A stretch of 64,000 bases of DNA, from positions 32,678 through 96,677 of the forward strand of contig JBDROU010000032.1 in the NCBI GenBank assembly GCA_043809745.1. The letters are read 5' to 3'. The notes below the pieces were generated by a model. That model was not told where the DNA came from, ran no database searches, and saw nothing but the letters and a program-made list of their open reading frames with translations. This DNA comes from JBDROU01 sp043809745 [NCBI: bacterium]. GTDB lineage: Bacteria; Elusimicrobiota; JBDRMW01. Shown piece after piece: positions 1-10,882 of the stretch. The position numbers and the translations under genes are program-made. Position 1 is the stretch's first letter. Each line of letters starts with the position of its first letter.

Positions 1-32
1 AATAGGCTTAACATTGCAAAGGGGATGAAACA

Positions 33-431
33 TTGGTAAAGAAGGCGCTTAATTTTAGAAATATAGCAAAAAATATTGCCCGACTCGGAGATGAAAAATT
101 TGCAAAAGACATTGTTGTATTCAATGTGTGTAAAATATCCTCAGTTACTGATTATCAGATTATAATGGGGGCAGAGTCTCATCCGCAGCTTGAAGCCATT
201 TTTAGAAATATTTCCGATAAGCTTAAGGAGTCAAATATATTTCCATTAAGAACTGAGGGTGGAACAGCTTCTTCCTGGGTAGTACTGGATTTTGGAGGAG
301 TGATCGTCCACTTAATGCTGGACAATATAAGACGCTTTTATTCACTTGAAAGGTTATGGATCGATGGTAAAAGTGTTAAATGGAAGACTAAAAAAAATGT
401 TAAAAAGACAAATAAAACAAAAAATAGATGA
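33..431 (+). CDS. rsfS: Ribosomal silencing factor RsfS (Iojap/YbeB family)
   Basis: RsfS binds ribosomal protein uL14 on the large subunit and blocks subunit joining when nutrients are scarce (family knowledge). The 132-residue product shows the family pattern: an N-terminal helix, a DIVVFNV strand, the S-S-VTDY-IIM segment (residues 35-45) and the WVVLDFGGVIVHLM strand near residues 82-95, followed by the usual Y.LE.LW element. The last 20 or so residues are a lysine-rich tail beyond the usual family end. I start it at TTG 33 because an AAGGGG Shine-Dalgarno lies 8-14 bases upstream; the ATG at base 25 reads into a stop after four codons. Its 3' end overlaps argS by about 35 bases, so the two are probably translationally coupled. 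The first 32 bases may hold the tail of an upstream gene, too short to identify. Confidence 0.9.
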   Translation: MVKKALNFRNIAKNIARLGDEKFAKDIVVFNVCKISSVTDYQIIMGAESHPQLEAIFRNISDKLKESNIFPLRTEGGTASSWVVLDFGGVIVHLMLDNIRRFYSLERLWIDGKSVKWKTKKNVKKTNKTKNR

Positions 432-2019
432 GATATTAAGCAAATTGGTAAAAGATGAATTTCGAGAAATACCATCATTTGCCGTTGAAATCCCGCCGAA
501 AGAATTTGAATCAGATCTTGCGTGCAACATCGCATTGTTGACGGGAAAAATATTAAAAAAAAATCCAAGAGAATTGGCAAAGCAGTTTATTGATCTGCTT
601 TGTTCTGAATTAAAACCTGGAATCGTTAGAGAAATTGATATTGCAGGACCGGGTTTTATAAATATAAGATTATCCCAAAAGTTCTTGGTTGGTAGTTTTG
701 ATTCATGTATAAAAAATAATTTTAAGTTTGATTATAGCGAAAAAAAAGAAAATGTTTGTATTGAATTTGTATCAGCAAATCCTACTGGGCCGCTGCATGT
801 AGGACATGGCAGAGGCGCCGCCATCGGGGATTCTCTGGCAAGAATTTATGAACATGGAGGGGCAAGAGTTGTTAGAGAATATTATGTTAATAATTTAGGG
901 AACCAGATTGATATTCTGGGAAAATCTGTTGAAGCAAGAATTAAGGAACTTAAAGGTGAACAAGCAGAATTACCTCAAGACGGATATAAAGGTGGGTATA
1001 TAAAAGATCTCGCGAAGCAGTATATCGATGGAGGCAGAAAAGATGAAATTAAAAAATATTCATATGAAATTGTTTTAAGTAACATAAAAAACGACCTTTT
1101 GAAATTTGGGGTGGAGTTTGATAAATGGTCTTTTGAAAATTTGTTTCATGATAACGGTTTGCTTGAAGTTGCGTTGAAGCAGTTAGAGAAAAAAGGAATT
1201 ATATATAGAAATGAAGGCGCTTTATGGCTGTCTTCAAGCACTATGGGTGATGAGAAAGATCGTGTAGTACGCAGGACTGATGGAAGATACACATATCTTG
1301 CGAGTGATATCGCGTATCATTATGATAAGCTAAATCGTAATTTTGATAGAATAATTAATATTTGGGGTGCCGACCATCATGGATATCAGAAGCGGTTAGA
1401 AGCGGTGATGAAATCCTTCGGTTTTAATTTGGAGATGCTTCATATTGTCTTCTATCAATTAGTTCGACTGCTTAGAAGTAAGCAGATTGTCCCCATGTCG
1501 ACAAGGGCCGGTGAGTTCATTGCATTAAAGGAGGTTATTGATGAGGTAGGAAAAGATGCATGCAGGTTTTTTTTCTTGCTTAGAAGTCCGGAATCACACC
1601 TTGACTTCGATTTGGAATTGGCAAGAAAGCATACTTCTGAAAACCCTGTATATTATGTTCAGTATGCCCATGCTCGCATTTGCAGTATATTTAGGGAGGC
1701 ATTAAAGAAAAATATTGTTTTTAATAATGATGTTCCTAACGAAAAAATATTAAGTGAAAAACAGGAGATCGATTTGATAAAGCAAGTGGTATTTTTTCCT
1801 GATATGCTTTACAGCTGCATAAAAGACGCTACACCGCATTATATAACTACTTATTTAATAGAATGTGTAAAAAAATTCCATGCCTACTATGATAATCATA
1901 GAGTAATCTCCGAAGATATTCAACTTACCCAAGCCAGATTGTATCTCATTAATGGAGTTAAAAAGATGATTGCTATGGGACTGCATCTGCTTGGTATAGA
2001 TTCCCCGGAAAAAATGTAA
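397..2019 (+). CDS. argS: Arginyl-tRNA synthetase
   Basis: Class I aminoacyl-tRNA synthetase that charges tRNA-Arg in the cytoplasm. From ATG 397 the product is 540 residues, within the normal range of 540-580. It shows the Add-1 N-terminal domain (about residues 1-100), the HIGH-type signature in the form NPTGPLHVGHGRGA, the ADHHGYQKR segment, the MSTRAGEF segment that stands for KMSKS in this family, and the C-terminal all-helical anticodon-binding domain. ATG 397 has a GGAAG about 10 bases upstream. In-frame starts at 346 (TTG) and 364 (ATG) would add 17 or 11 residues and overlap rsfS further, so I prefer 397. No terminator is visible after it. Confidence 0.95.
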   Translation: MLKRQIKQKIDEILSKLVKDEFREIPSFAVEIPPKEFESDLACNIALLTGKILKKNPRELAKQFIDLLCSELKPGIVREIDIAGPGFINIRLSQKFLVGSFDSCIKNNFKFDYSEKKENVCIEFVSANPTGPLHVGHGRGAAIGDSLARIYEHGGARVVREYYVNNLGNQIDILGKSVEARIKELKGEQAELPQDGYKGGYIKDLAKQYIDGGRKDEIKKYSYEIVLSNIKNDLLKFGVEFDKWSFENLFHDNGLLEVALKQLEKKGIIYRNEGALWLSSSTMGDEKDRVVRRTDGRYTYLASDIAYHYDKLNRNFDRIINIWGADHHGYQKRLEAVMKSFGFNLEMLHIVFYQLVRLLRSKQIVPMSTRAGEFIALKEVIDEVGKDACRFFFLLRSPESHLDFDLELARKHTSENPVYYVQYAHARICSIFREALKKNIVFNNDVPNEKILSEKQEIDLIKQVVFFPDMLYSCIKDATPHYITTYLIECVKKFHAYYDNHRVISEDIQLTQARLYLINGVKKMIAMGLHLLGIDSPEKM

Positions 2020-2096
2020 TCTTTTAAAAAAATTCGTTTAAGCCAACAAATCTAAACATAATAATAATTAGTTTTTACAGGTTAACAAAGGTGGTA

Positions 2097-2126
2097 TTGA
2101 CTTAAATGGTAAAAAAGCTATATAAT
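2097..2126 (+). promoter_or_regulatory. Sigma-70-type promoter for the TPR lipoprotein gene
   Basis: TTGACT at 2097-2102 and TATAAT at 2121-2126 are separated by 18 bases. Transcription would start near 2133, just in front of a 9-bp inverted repeat, leaving a leader of about 80 bases before the next gene. Seen directly; not tested. Confidence 0.7.
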
Positions 2127-2135
2127 ATAACAGAA

Positions 2136-2165
2136 TCTGGTAATATATGGTATAACATTACCAGA
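2136..2165 (+). repeat. Perfect 9-bp inverted repeat in the leader of the TPR lipoprotein gene
   Basis: TCTGGTAAT (2136-2144) and ATTACCAGA (2157-2165) pair perfectly around a 12-base loop. No T-run follows, so it is not a normal terminator. It lies immediately downstream of the predicted transcription start, where an operator or an mRNA-stabilising stem-loop would sit. Confidence 0.5.
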
Positions 2166-2212
2166 AGTGTGATTGTTATTTAATGTACTTATAATTTTGG
2201 AAGGAAGATCAT

Positions 2213-3655
2213 ATTAAAAAATTTCTTAACCTAGCTTTCAGTTTTGTTATTATTGGACTTTTTAGTTGCGCCCCTCAAGTGTCTAAAATCGAAGAGGAGC
2301 CTTTAATAGAGGAACCGCCAATAGAGTTCTTCGAGGAAAACGGTAAAGGGGAGTTAGTCGAAAGCAACATCGATGATGCTCAAACTAAGGTGCTGATCGG
2401 TAAGGCAAGCTTGCAGTTAGAGGACTACGATAAGGCGATTGAATACCTTTTAAAGGCCGTTGAAATCCAACCTGATTTAAAAGATCAAATAGACCCACAT
2501 CTGGCAGAGGCTTATAGGCAAGCCGCAAAAGCAAAACTGGATGCGGAAGACTTTTCCGGTGCAGTTCAATATTTTCGCAAGATGATTGATTTAGATTTTC
2601 GCAAACTGGATGATTCTCTTCCTAATATAATTAACGCTTATGTAGGATATGCTAAGGAGATGGATAGGAAGGGAGAAGCTGACCAAGTATTTGAATCCTA
2701 TAATGCTATTACAAAACTAAGTGAAAACAATACGGAACTTCTTATGGGCTTAGGCAGAATCAATTTTGAGATTAATAGATATTCCAATGCTCTTGAGGTA
2801 TTTGAGAGGGTTAATGAGTTAGATGAAAATATGAAAGCCAAAACAAATATTTTCATAAGCAGGATTTATATGAGTAGAGGAAAGAATGATTTAAATAACG
2901 GTTCTTATGACAAAGCAATTAAGAATCTTGTGCTGGCCAAAGAGAACAATGAGAGTCTGGAAGAGGAAGTGGACAGACTTCTGGTTGAAGCACATCTGAA
3001 ATTTGGCGAGACGTTTAATAGAATGGGAAAGTACGAAGAAGCAGAGGAACAATGGAAAAAGTGTTTCGAATTAGCGCCCGATAGTTTAGTTATTTACAGC
3101 AAACTTGGTTTGTTTTATATTGAGAGAGGGAAGAGCGAAAAAGCGTTAGAAATGTATAATCGAATGAATGAGTTAGAGCCTGACAATCTTGAGGTTCTAG
3201 AAAAAATAGCAGATTTAACTCTAAAATTAAAGCAATTTGAAAAGGCGCAGGAAATTCTGCTAAGAGTAGTAAGCTTAGACACAGAGAATTTGTATACGCG
3301 CTTTAATAAATACCTGGCTGAAATTTACTTGCAAGAAGAGAAATATAATAGTACCGTTAAGTATTATCTTGACTATTTAGATTTTTATCCCGGAGATGCT
3401 GAAGCTGCATACAACCTTGCAAGGGCATACAGCTTTACTAAGGAATACGCGCTTGCAAATGAGTATTATAAACAGGCAATAAGTATAGATAAGAGTTGGA
3501 AAAATAAGGGCGGATTCTCAATGGGATTTCGTTTTTACAGGATGAGGGCGCTCGTTATAATTTTATTTTTATTTCTTATATCAAGCCTGATCGCAGTTTT
3601 CTTTGTTATACAAGCCAAGAGAAAACATGGAAGTCCGTTAAAAATCCCTGTCTGA
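2213..3655 (+). CDS. TPR-repeat lipoprotein with C-terminal membrane segment
   Basis: About 480 residues if translation begins at ATT 2213. The first ATG/GTG/TTG codon in frame is GTG 2279, but that start would remove a clear lipoprotein signal: KK, a hydrophobic run, then the lipobox L-F-S-C. The codons from 2213 to 2279 keep the frame open, and GGAAGGAAG at 2199-2207 is a good Shine-Dalgarno 6 bases before ATT 2213; the frame stops at 2192. The body is a series of TPR helices (residues about 50-410) with typical A..Y...G....A...Y..A..L.P spacing. Near the C-terminus (about 440-465) is a strong hydrophobic segment followed by KRK. Function is unknown; TPR lipoproteins often scaffold envelope complexes. 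It has its own promoter. Confidence 0.8.
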   Translation: MKKFLNLAFSFVIIGLFSCAPQVSKIEEEPLIEEPPIEFFEENGKGELVESNIDDAQTKVLIGKASLQLEDYDKAIEYLLKAVEIQPDLKDQIDPHLAEAYRQAAKAKLDAEDFSGAVQYFRKMIDLDFRKLDDSLPNIINAYVGYAKEMDRKGEADQVFESYNAITKLSENNTELLMGLGRINFEINRYSNALEVFERVNELDENMKAKTNIFISRIYMSRGKNDLNNGSYDKAIKNLVLAKENNESLEEEVDRLLVEAHLKFGETFNRMGKYEEAEEQWKKCFELAPDSLVIYSKLGLFYIERGKSEKALEMYNRMNELEPDNLEVLEKIADLTLKLKQFEKAQEILLRVVSLDTENLYTRFNKYLAEIYLQEEKYNSTVKYYLDYLDFYPGDAEAAYNLARAYSFTKEYALANEYYKQAISIDKSWKNKGGFSMGFRFYRMRALVIILFLFLISSLIAVFFVIQAKRKHGSPLKIPV

Positions 3656-3754
3656 TTAAAGATCTCAGTTTTATATAAATTTTTGTAGCTAAGGGCATAG
3701 GTTTTTTGCTATCATGTTAACTACTATAATTAATATAGGTTAACAGAGGATAAT

Positions 3755-4495
3755 GTGATTTCTAAGTCTGGAAGGGTAGTAATTATAACGGGAGCTACAG
3801 GCAATATTGGTTCTAAAATTACCAAGGAGTTTAGCAGAGACGGATGGAATATTGCTGTTGCCTATCACAAAAACAAATGCAAGGCTATGGAATTAGTTGA
3901 GGAAATAATACATGATGGTCATTCAGATGCAGCAGCCTGGAATATAGATCTCTCAGATATACGTATGTTAGAAAGTATGGTTAACGGAATAATACAGAGA
4001 TGGAAGAGGATAGATGTATTAATTAACAACGCTAGTATCTCTCGGGATGGATTAGTTTTAAAAATGTCGTTAGATGATTGGGAAAAAGTATTAACGGTTA
4101 ATTTGACAGGAAGCTTTAATCTCTTGAGAATGACTTCGAGAATTATGATGAAGCAGAGAGATGGGCACATCATTAATATCGCTTCACTATTAGGATTGAA
4201 GGGATCTATAGGAGCGAGTAATTATGCTGCTTCAAAGGCTGCGTTAATTAGTTTAAGCCAGTCTGCTGCAAAGGAACTTGGAAGATTCAATGTTAGGGTA
4301 AACGCGGTGTTGCCTGGATTTCATAAAAGCAGTATAAATGAGAACGCGGATAAAAAAATTATTGAACAGGCCAAAAATGACAGCCTCTTGCATTGCACTA
4401 CGGATCCAAGAGAATTGGCAGAATTTATACTTTTTATCTCTAAGACAAAAAGCATAACCGGGCAAATATTTAATTGTGATTCAAGGGTTTTGTAA
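3755..4495 (+). CDS. Short-chain dehydrogenase/reductase, FabG-like (3-oxoacyl-ACP reductase)
   Basis: A classical SDR of 246 residues, the FabG length. It shows the nucleotide-binding TGATGNIG motif near residue 12, the NNAS motif near 90, the catalytic Ser-Tyr-Lys set (IASL, then YAASK near residue 155) and the VLPGF segment after it. The usual C-terminal GQ....DGG is present as GQIFNCDS, so the final glycines are lost. GTG 3755 is preceded by AGAGGA. A FabF-like synthase follows 65 bases downstream, then a glycosyltransferase and biotin genes. I infer an acyl-ACP reductase with a dedicated role, possibly making the pimeloyl precursor of biotin, but the substrate cannot be read from sequence. 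Confidence 0.8.
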   Translation: MISKSGRVVIITGATGNIGSKITKEFSRDGWNIAVAYHKNKCKAMELVEEIIHDGHSDAAAWNIDLSDIRMLESMVNGIIQRWKRIDVLINNASISRDGLVLKMSLDDWEKVLTVNLTGSFNLLRMTSRIMMKQRDGHIINIASLLGLKGSIGASNYAASKAALISLSQSAAKELGRFNVRVNAVLPGFHKSSINENADKKIIEQAKNDSLLHCTTDPRELAEFILFISKTKSITGQIFNCDSRVL

Positions 4496-4560
4496 AGTGT
4501 ATTTCATTTGGTAAAAAAATTATTGAAATGAAAACGTTAAAGATTTCCCGGCTATAATTT

Positions 4561-5706
4561 ATGGAAAGAGAAGTTGTAATAACAGGTATAGGTCTTATTA
4601 CCGCTTTAGGCAGCAGGGAAGATACTTGGAGATCTGTAAAATCTGGCAGGAGTGGTGTTCGAAAATTCAATTTAGATAATTTTGAATTCACGGGTGCCTG
4701 TATAAACAGGAATATTCAAAAAGTTTTTAATTTAAGCGATTTAATAAAGACTGCAATTGATGAATCTCTCATTGATAGCAATATAAATCATGCGAATAAC
4801 AAAAACAGAAGTATTTGTTCTACGTTAAGTGTAAGTAAACCTGATTTCAGCTCATATTCACGCTCCGGAAACTTCCTTGAACTATTTAACTCATATAGTG
4901 TAAAATCATCATTGCAGGAATTAGGTTTTGTTTCTCAAGTTTATGAAATTTCTGCCGCATGCGCTACAGGTATATATTCAGCGATTAAGGCCTATAAATT
5001 AATAAAAAATGGAGAAGTTGATATTTGCATAGCCGGAGCAGGGGAGATGCCGTTTAACGCACTTTATTATTCAGGTTTTAATAATATGGGTGTTTTAGCT
5101 CAGGATGGAGAACCAAGAGAGATGATGAAACCTTTTGATAGGAATCGAAATGGATTTGTGCTTGGTGAAGGAGCATGTGTTGTTATTTTTGAAGAGCTGG
5201 AATCTGCTGTTGCAAGAGGAGCCAGCATATATTGTAAGGTTGCAGGGGGCATTAGCGCATTTGATCCTAAAGGATTCTTGAAGTTTGAGAAGGATAGTTT
5301 ATTTCTTACAAAAGCATTACTCGGGATTGTAAAGGATGGTGGTATGGATATAGGCAAGAATACCTATGTGCATAGTCATGGTACCGCTACAGCTGTTAAT
5401 GATATAATGGAGACAAACTCTTTGAAAAGGGCTTTTAACAAAGAGGCTTATAAACTAAAAATATCGTCTACAAAACCGATGACGGGCCATTTGTTAGGGG
5501 TCTCCGGGATTTTAGGCGTTGCCTTCTCATCATTAGCATTACGTGATCAGTTTGTGCCGCCTACAATTAATTTGAGCGAGACAGATCCTGAATGCGACTT
5601 AAATTATACAGCATTAAAAGGTCAAAAAGTAAAAATCGAAAATACGATTGCCGTTTCTATGGGTTTTGGCGGACATATAGGAACAATGGGATTAAGTAGA
5701 GTGTAA
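4561..5706 (+). CDS. Beta-ketoacyl-ACP synthase, FabF/KAS II-like
   Basis: A thiolase-fold condensing enzyme of 381 residues, shorter than FabF (about 412); the shortening lies in residues 30-110, where similarity is poor. The catalytic set is complete: Cys134 in SAACATG, His273 in HSHGTAT, Lys305 and His310 in STKPMTGHLLG, and the C-terminal SMGFGGHIG loop. It should therefore condense, not act as a chain-length factor. The N-terminus (MEREVVITGIG) fixes ATG 4561, although no Shine-Dalgarno is visible and a TATAAT hexamer lies 2 bases upstream. It stands between a FabG-like reductase and bioF-bioD-bioA, which suggests a dedicated acyl-chain role. A polyketide or unusual lipid role is the alternative. 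Confidence 0.85.
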   Translation: MEREVVITGIGLITALGSREDTWRSVKSGRSGVRKFNLDNFEFTGACINRNIQKVFNLSDLIKTAIDESLIDSNINHANNKNRSICSTLSVSKPDFSSYSRSGNFLELFNSYSVKSSLQELGFVSQVYEISAACATGIYSAIKAYKLIKNGEVDICIAGAGEMPFNALYYSGFNNMGVLAQDGEPREMMKPFDRNRNGFVLGEGACVVIFEELESAVARGASIYCKVAGGISAFDPKGFLKFEKDSLFLTKALLGIVKDGGMDIGKNTYVHSHGTATAVNDIMETNSLKRAFNKEAYKLKISSTKPMTGHLLGVSGILGVAFSSLALRDQFVPPTINLSETDPECDLNYTALKGQKVKIENTIAVSMGFGGHIGTMGLSRV

Positions 5707-5708
5707 TA

Positions 5709-7476
5709 GTGAAAGAGAAAATTAATAAAAAATTGTTTTTGTTTTATAAAATTTGCCGCGATAACAGAATTAGTTTGATAATATTTTTTGCAGCTTTTTT
5801 AATCCGCTTTATTTTTTACATCAACATTAAAGATACTTTTCTTTTTGAAAATCCCATATTGGATGCCAAATACTATTTCGATTGGGCGCGGAGTATCGCG
5901 AACGGGGATTTGATTTCAAGCCAACAGGGTGTTTTTCTAATGAGTCCGGGATATCCTTATATTTTAGCTGTTTTATTTAAGTTATTATCAATAAAAGTAG
6001 ATTATCCAATTTTATTTCAGATTTTTTTAGGGAGTATTTCGTGCGTGCTTATTTTCCGTATCTGTCTTAGATTTGTTAATAGGTTTTTAGCTGTTGCAGC
6101 CGGTTTGCTGCTGGCTTTTTATGGAATTGCAGTGTTCTATGATGGAATGCTGCTTAAGTCCAGTCTTTATCAATTTCTAAGCATTCTTTTTATCTTTCTA
6201 TTCCTGGTTCAAGTTGAAAATAAAAAATATGTTTTAAGCTTATTTTTAGGATTAATTATAGGTTTGTTGATCCAGCTTAGGCCGTATGCTGTTCTTTTAT
6301 TTTTTTTGACAACTGCGTTTTATGTATATGAATGCAGAAAAGAATCATTAAGAAGGCTTCTTTATAATAGTTTATTTCTAACTGCAGGATTATTGATAAT
6401 GGTTTTACCTGTTGGAATAAGAAATTACATTGTCGGGAATCAATTTGTGTTATCGACCGCGCATGGTGGAATGAATTTTTATACTGGGAATAATAAATAT
6501 TCTGTAGGGCCGTATACCCCACTGCCTTTTGCACGCACAGATCCGGAATATGAACAGCAGGATTTTTTAGATCATGCAATAAGGTTGTCAAAGAAAAAAC
6601 TCTCCCGGTCAGAAGCAAATATATTTTGGTACAAGGAAGGATTGAAGTTTATAAGCGCTAATCCAGTTAAGTGGCTGAAATTGATGGGCAAGAAGCTATT
6701 AATATTTATAAATAACTATGAACCGCCGATTAACATAGATTATTATTTTTTTAATGATTATTACGGCAGCTTGCAAAGAATAGCGGTTATATCTTTTGGA
6801 TTAATCGCTCCTTTCGGTATAATAGGTTTGGTGTTTTATAGCCGTAAATCAAGAAAAGAGACATTCTTAGTGTTCTATTTTTTAATCTATTTCTTTAGTA
6901 ATATTGTGTTTTTTGCGGTTTCTGAATACCGCTACCCAATTGTGCCGGTTTTAATTATCTTTACAGTTATTCTAATGTCGAGAATTGCAGATTATTGGAA
7001 ACATAACAATTGGGGCAAGATAACCATAATTTCAATCAGCGTGTTTTTCTTATTATGGTTGTGTAATGCAGATATTTACAGTAAATGCTTTAAATTACAA
7101 ACTTATAAAGCAGCAAATCTGGCAAACTCATATTTTGGATTAGGGGTCACTTATGAATCATTTAATAAAGACAATGAAGCAGTTGAAGCCTATAAAAAAT
7201 CAATTTCAATAATGCCTCAGGATAGCAGTATTGTGAATTTAAGCAACAAGCTTTTAGAAAAAGGAAAAGAGCAGGAAGCTGAGAAATTATTATTATGGGC
7301 AATAAAACTAAGGCCGGATTCATTTGAAGCGCATAATAATCTTGGCAACTTGTTTTATCAGCGCGGAGAGTACAAAAATGCATTTAATGAGTTTTCTATT
7401 GCGTTTAAGCTAAATCCTTATTCGGAAGCTGTAAAGAATAATGTAAAAATAGTATCGGAGAAATTAGGGGTTTTGA

Positions 7477-7496
<20 letters not shown>
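5709..7496 (+). CDS. GT-C family membrane glycosyltransferase (ArnT/PMT-like) with C-terminal TPRs
   Basis: 595 residues. The first 460 hold about 9-11 hydrophobic segments. Between the first and second lies an acidic loop with the D-A-x-Y-Y...W-A.....G pattern and then the SPGYPY element typical of polyprenyl-phosphate-sugar-dependent transferases (dolichyl-phosphate-mannose protein mannosyltransferase/ArnT group). Residues about 475-590 form two to three TPRs (A..YFGLGV, A..AYKKSI, A.NNLGNLFYQRGEY). The GTG start is 2 bases after the KAS stop, and the 3' end overlaps bioF by 20 bases, so it is co-transcribed with both. It probably moves a sugar from a lipid carrier onto a protein or lipid on the periplasmic side. 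It has no obvious link to biotin. Confidence 0.8.
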
Positions 7497-9295
<1,799 letters not shown>

Positions 9296-9315
9296 TTTCG
9301 TATTGAGAAACAATT

Positions 9316-10682
9316 ATGAAATTGCGTTTAAAATCTAGATTAGAGCATTGGGATAAGAAATATATCTGGCATCCATTTACCCAAATGAGTGATTGGGAAA
9401 AAGAGCCCCTTACAATTATAGAAAAAGCAAAGGGTAATTATATTTATGATATATTTATGGGAAGAAGTATCTTGATGGCGTTTCATCGCTTTGGGTCAAT
9501 TTGCACGGGCATAAGAATCAAACTATTAATAGAGCGATAAAAAAACAATTAAAGTATGTTGCCCATTCCACGTTTTTAGGATTATCGCATCCTTCCGCTA
9601 TTATTTTAGCAAGGGAGCTTGTTAAGGTCTCCCCAAAGGGCCTTACAAGGGTATTTTTTTCCGATAATGGGTCCACCGCAGTGGAGATTGCTGTAAAGAT
9701 GGCATACCAGTACTGGATACAGAGGAATGATAAAAATAAATGTAAATTCTTAACCCTTAAGAATGCCTATCATGGGGATACTATTGGGGCAGTCTCAGTC
9801 GGAGGTATAGATCTGTTTCATTCTAAGTTCAAGCGGCTGCTTTTCAGTACTATACAAGCTCCGTCCCCTTATTGTTATAGGTGCTATCTTAATAAAACTC
9901 TGCCGGAATGCAAGATGAGATGTTTGGACGATTTAGAGAAGCTTTTGAATAAGAATTCTAAGCAGATAGCAGCATGTATAGTTGAACCAATGATTCAAGC
10001 TGCGGGCGGAATGATAACGATGCCTAAGGGATACCTTGGCGCTTTAGAGAAACTCTGCAGAAGATACAATGTCTTAATGATTGCTGATGAGGTAGCTACC
10101 GGTTTTGGAAGATCCGGCAGATTATTTGCTTGTGAGATGGAAGGCGTTCGCCCAGATTTCTTATGTGTTGCTAAGGGAATTACTGGAGGGTATCTGCCTT
10201 TAGCCGCTACTTTAACGAATGAGAAAATCTATAACGGGTTCTTAGGGAAATACGAGGAATTCAAAACCTTTTTTCACGGTCATTCGTATACGGCAAATCC
10301 GCTGGGTTGTGCTGCAGCATGTGAGAATCTGGATTTGATTAAGCGAAACAATGTGCTTCGCGAAGTTAGAGTTAAGAGTAATATGCTGACTTCTGAATTG
10401 AGAAAATTGAAGGGTATTCAATGCGTTGGGGATGTACGGCAATTAGGGTTAATGGCAGGCGTTGAGCTTGTTAAAGATAGGGTTACAAAGAAACCATTTC
10501 CATTTAGCAATAAGATAGGAATTAGGGTTTGTATGGAGATGAGGAAAAGGGGTTATTTTTTGCGCCCTCTGGCTAACATAATTGTCCTTATGCCGCCTTT
10601 GAGCATTACCGAATCACAGATCAAAGGCCTAATTATGAATTTGAGAAGAGTCTTGAAAATAATACCGACTTTAGAAGATTAA
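9316..10682 (+). pseudogene. bioA: Adenosylmethionine-8-amino-7-oxononanoate aminotransferase, interrupted by a frameshift
   Basis: BioA converts KAPA to diaminopelargonate using S-adenosylmethionine as amino donor. The N-terminal part (9316 to about 9454) reads WHPFTQM...YIYDI in one frame. From about 9457 the match continues one frame over: YGKKYLDGVSSLWVNLHGH, then FFSDNGSTAVEIA, ADEVATGFGRSG, the PLP lysine in CVAKGITGG and the full C-terminus. Only the ATTT around 9453-9456 disturbs the frame: removing two T's restores the usual D-I-x-G spacing. No other lesion exists, and codon use after the break looks normal. A sequencing or assembly error or a recent mutation is therefore more likely than old decay. 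As written, the first frame stops at 9540 and the second is open from before 9501. bioB is not in this window. Confidence 0.9.
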
Positions 10683-10786
10683 TTTAAATAAATTTTTCAA
10701 AAGGTTTAAGAATAGTTTACAAAAATTTTACAACTATTTAATTGTCGAATGAGTTTTGCTGATTTTTAGCTATTTTTACAACCCCC

Positions 10787-10815
10787 TTGAAATATTCACA
10801 AATGGTCTTTAGAAT
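10787..10815 (+). promoter_or_regulatory. Sigma-70-type promoter upstream of the PhoU/DUF47-like gene
   Basis: TTGAAA at 10787-10792 and TAGAAT at 10810-10815 are 17 bases apart. Transcription would start about 60 bases before the start codon of the next gene. It lies in the 200-base AT-rich gap after bioA, in which I see no terminator hairpin. Confidence 0.5.
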
Positions 10816-10882
10816 AATATAGGCTAATAAATGATGCCAGTAAGTTTATAGATATTAAAGATTGTAAGTATATTTAAGTGAT

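Noticed and set aside
3698-3730. Promoter in front of the FabG-like gene
   Set aside because: TATAAT at 3725-3730 is good, but TTGCTA at 3706-3711 is only 13 bases away and no -35 box lies at 16-19 bases. Too weak to call.
4551-4563. TATAAT two bases before the KAS start as a promoter for leaderless mRNA
   Set aside because: A -10 box there would start transcription inside the start codon or after it, and no -35 box lies at the right distance. Probably chance in AT-rich DNA.
9457-9540. Programmed ribosomal frameshift in bioA
   Set aside because: There is no heptameric slippery sequence or downstream stem-loop at the shift point, and BioA proteins are not known to need one. Error or recent mutation is simpler.
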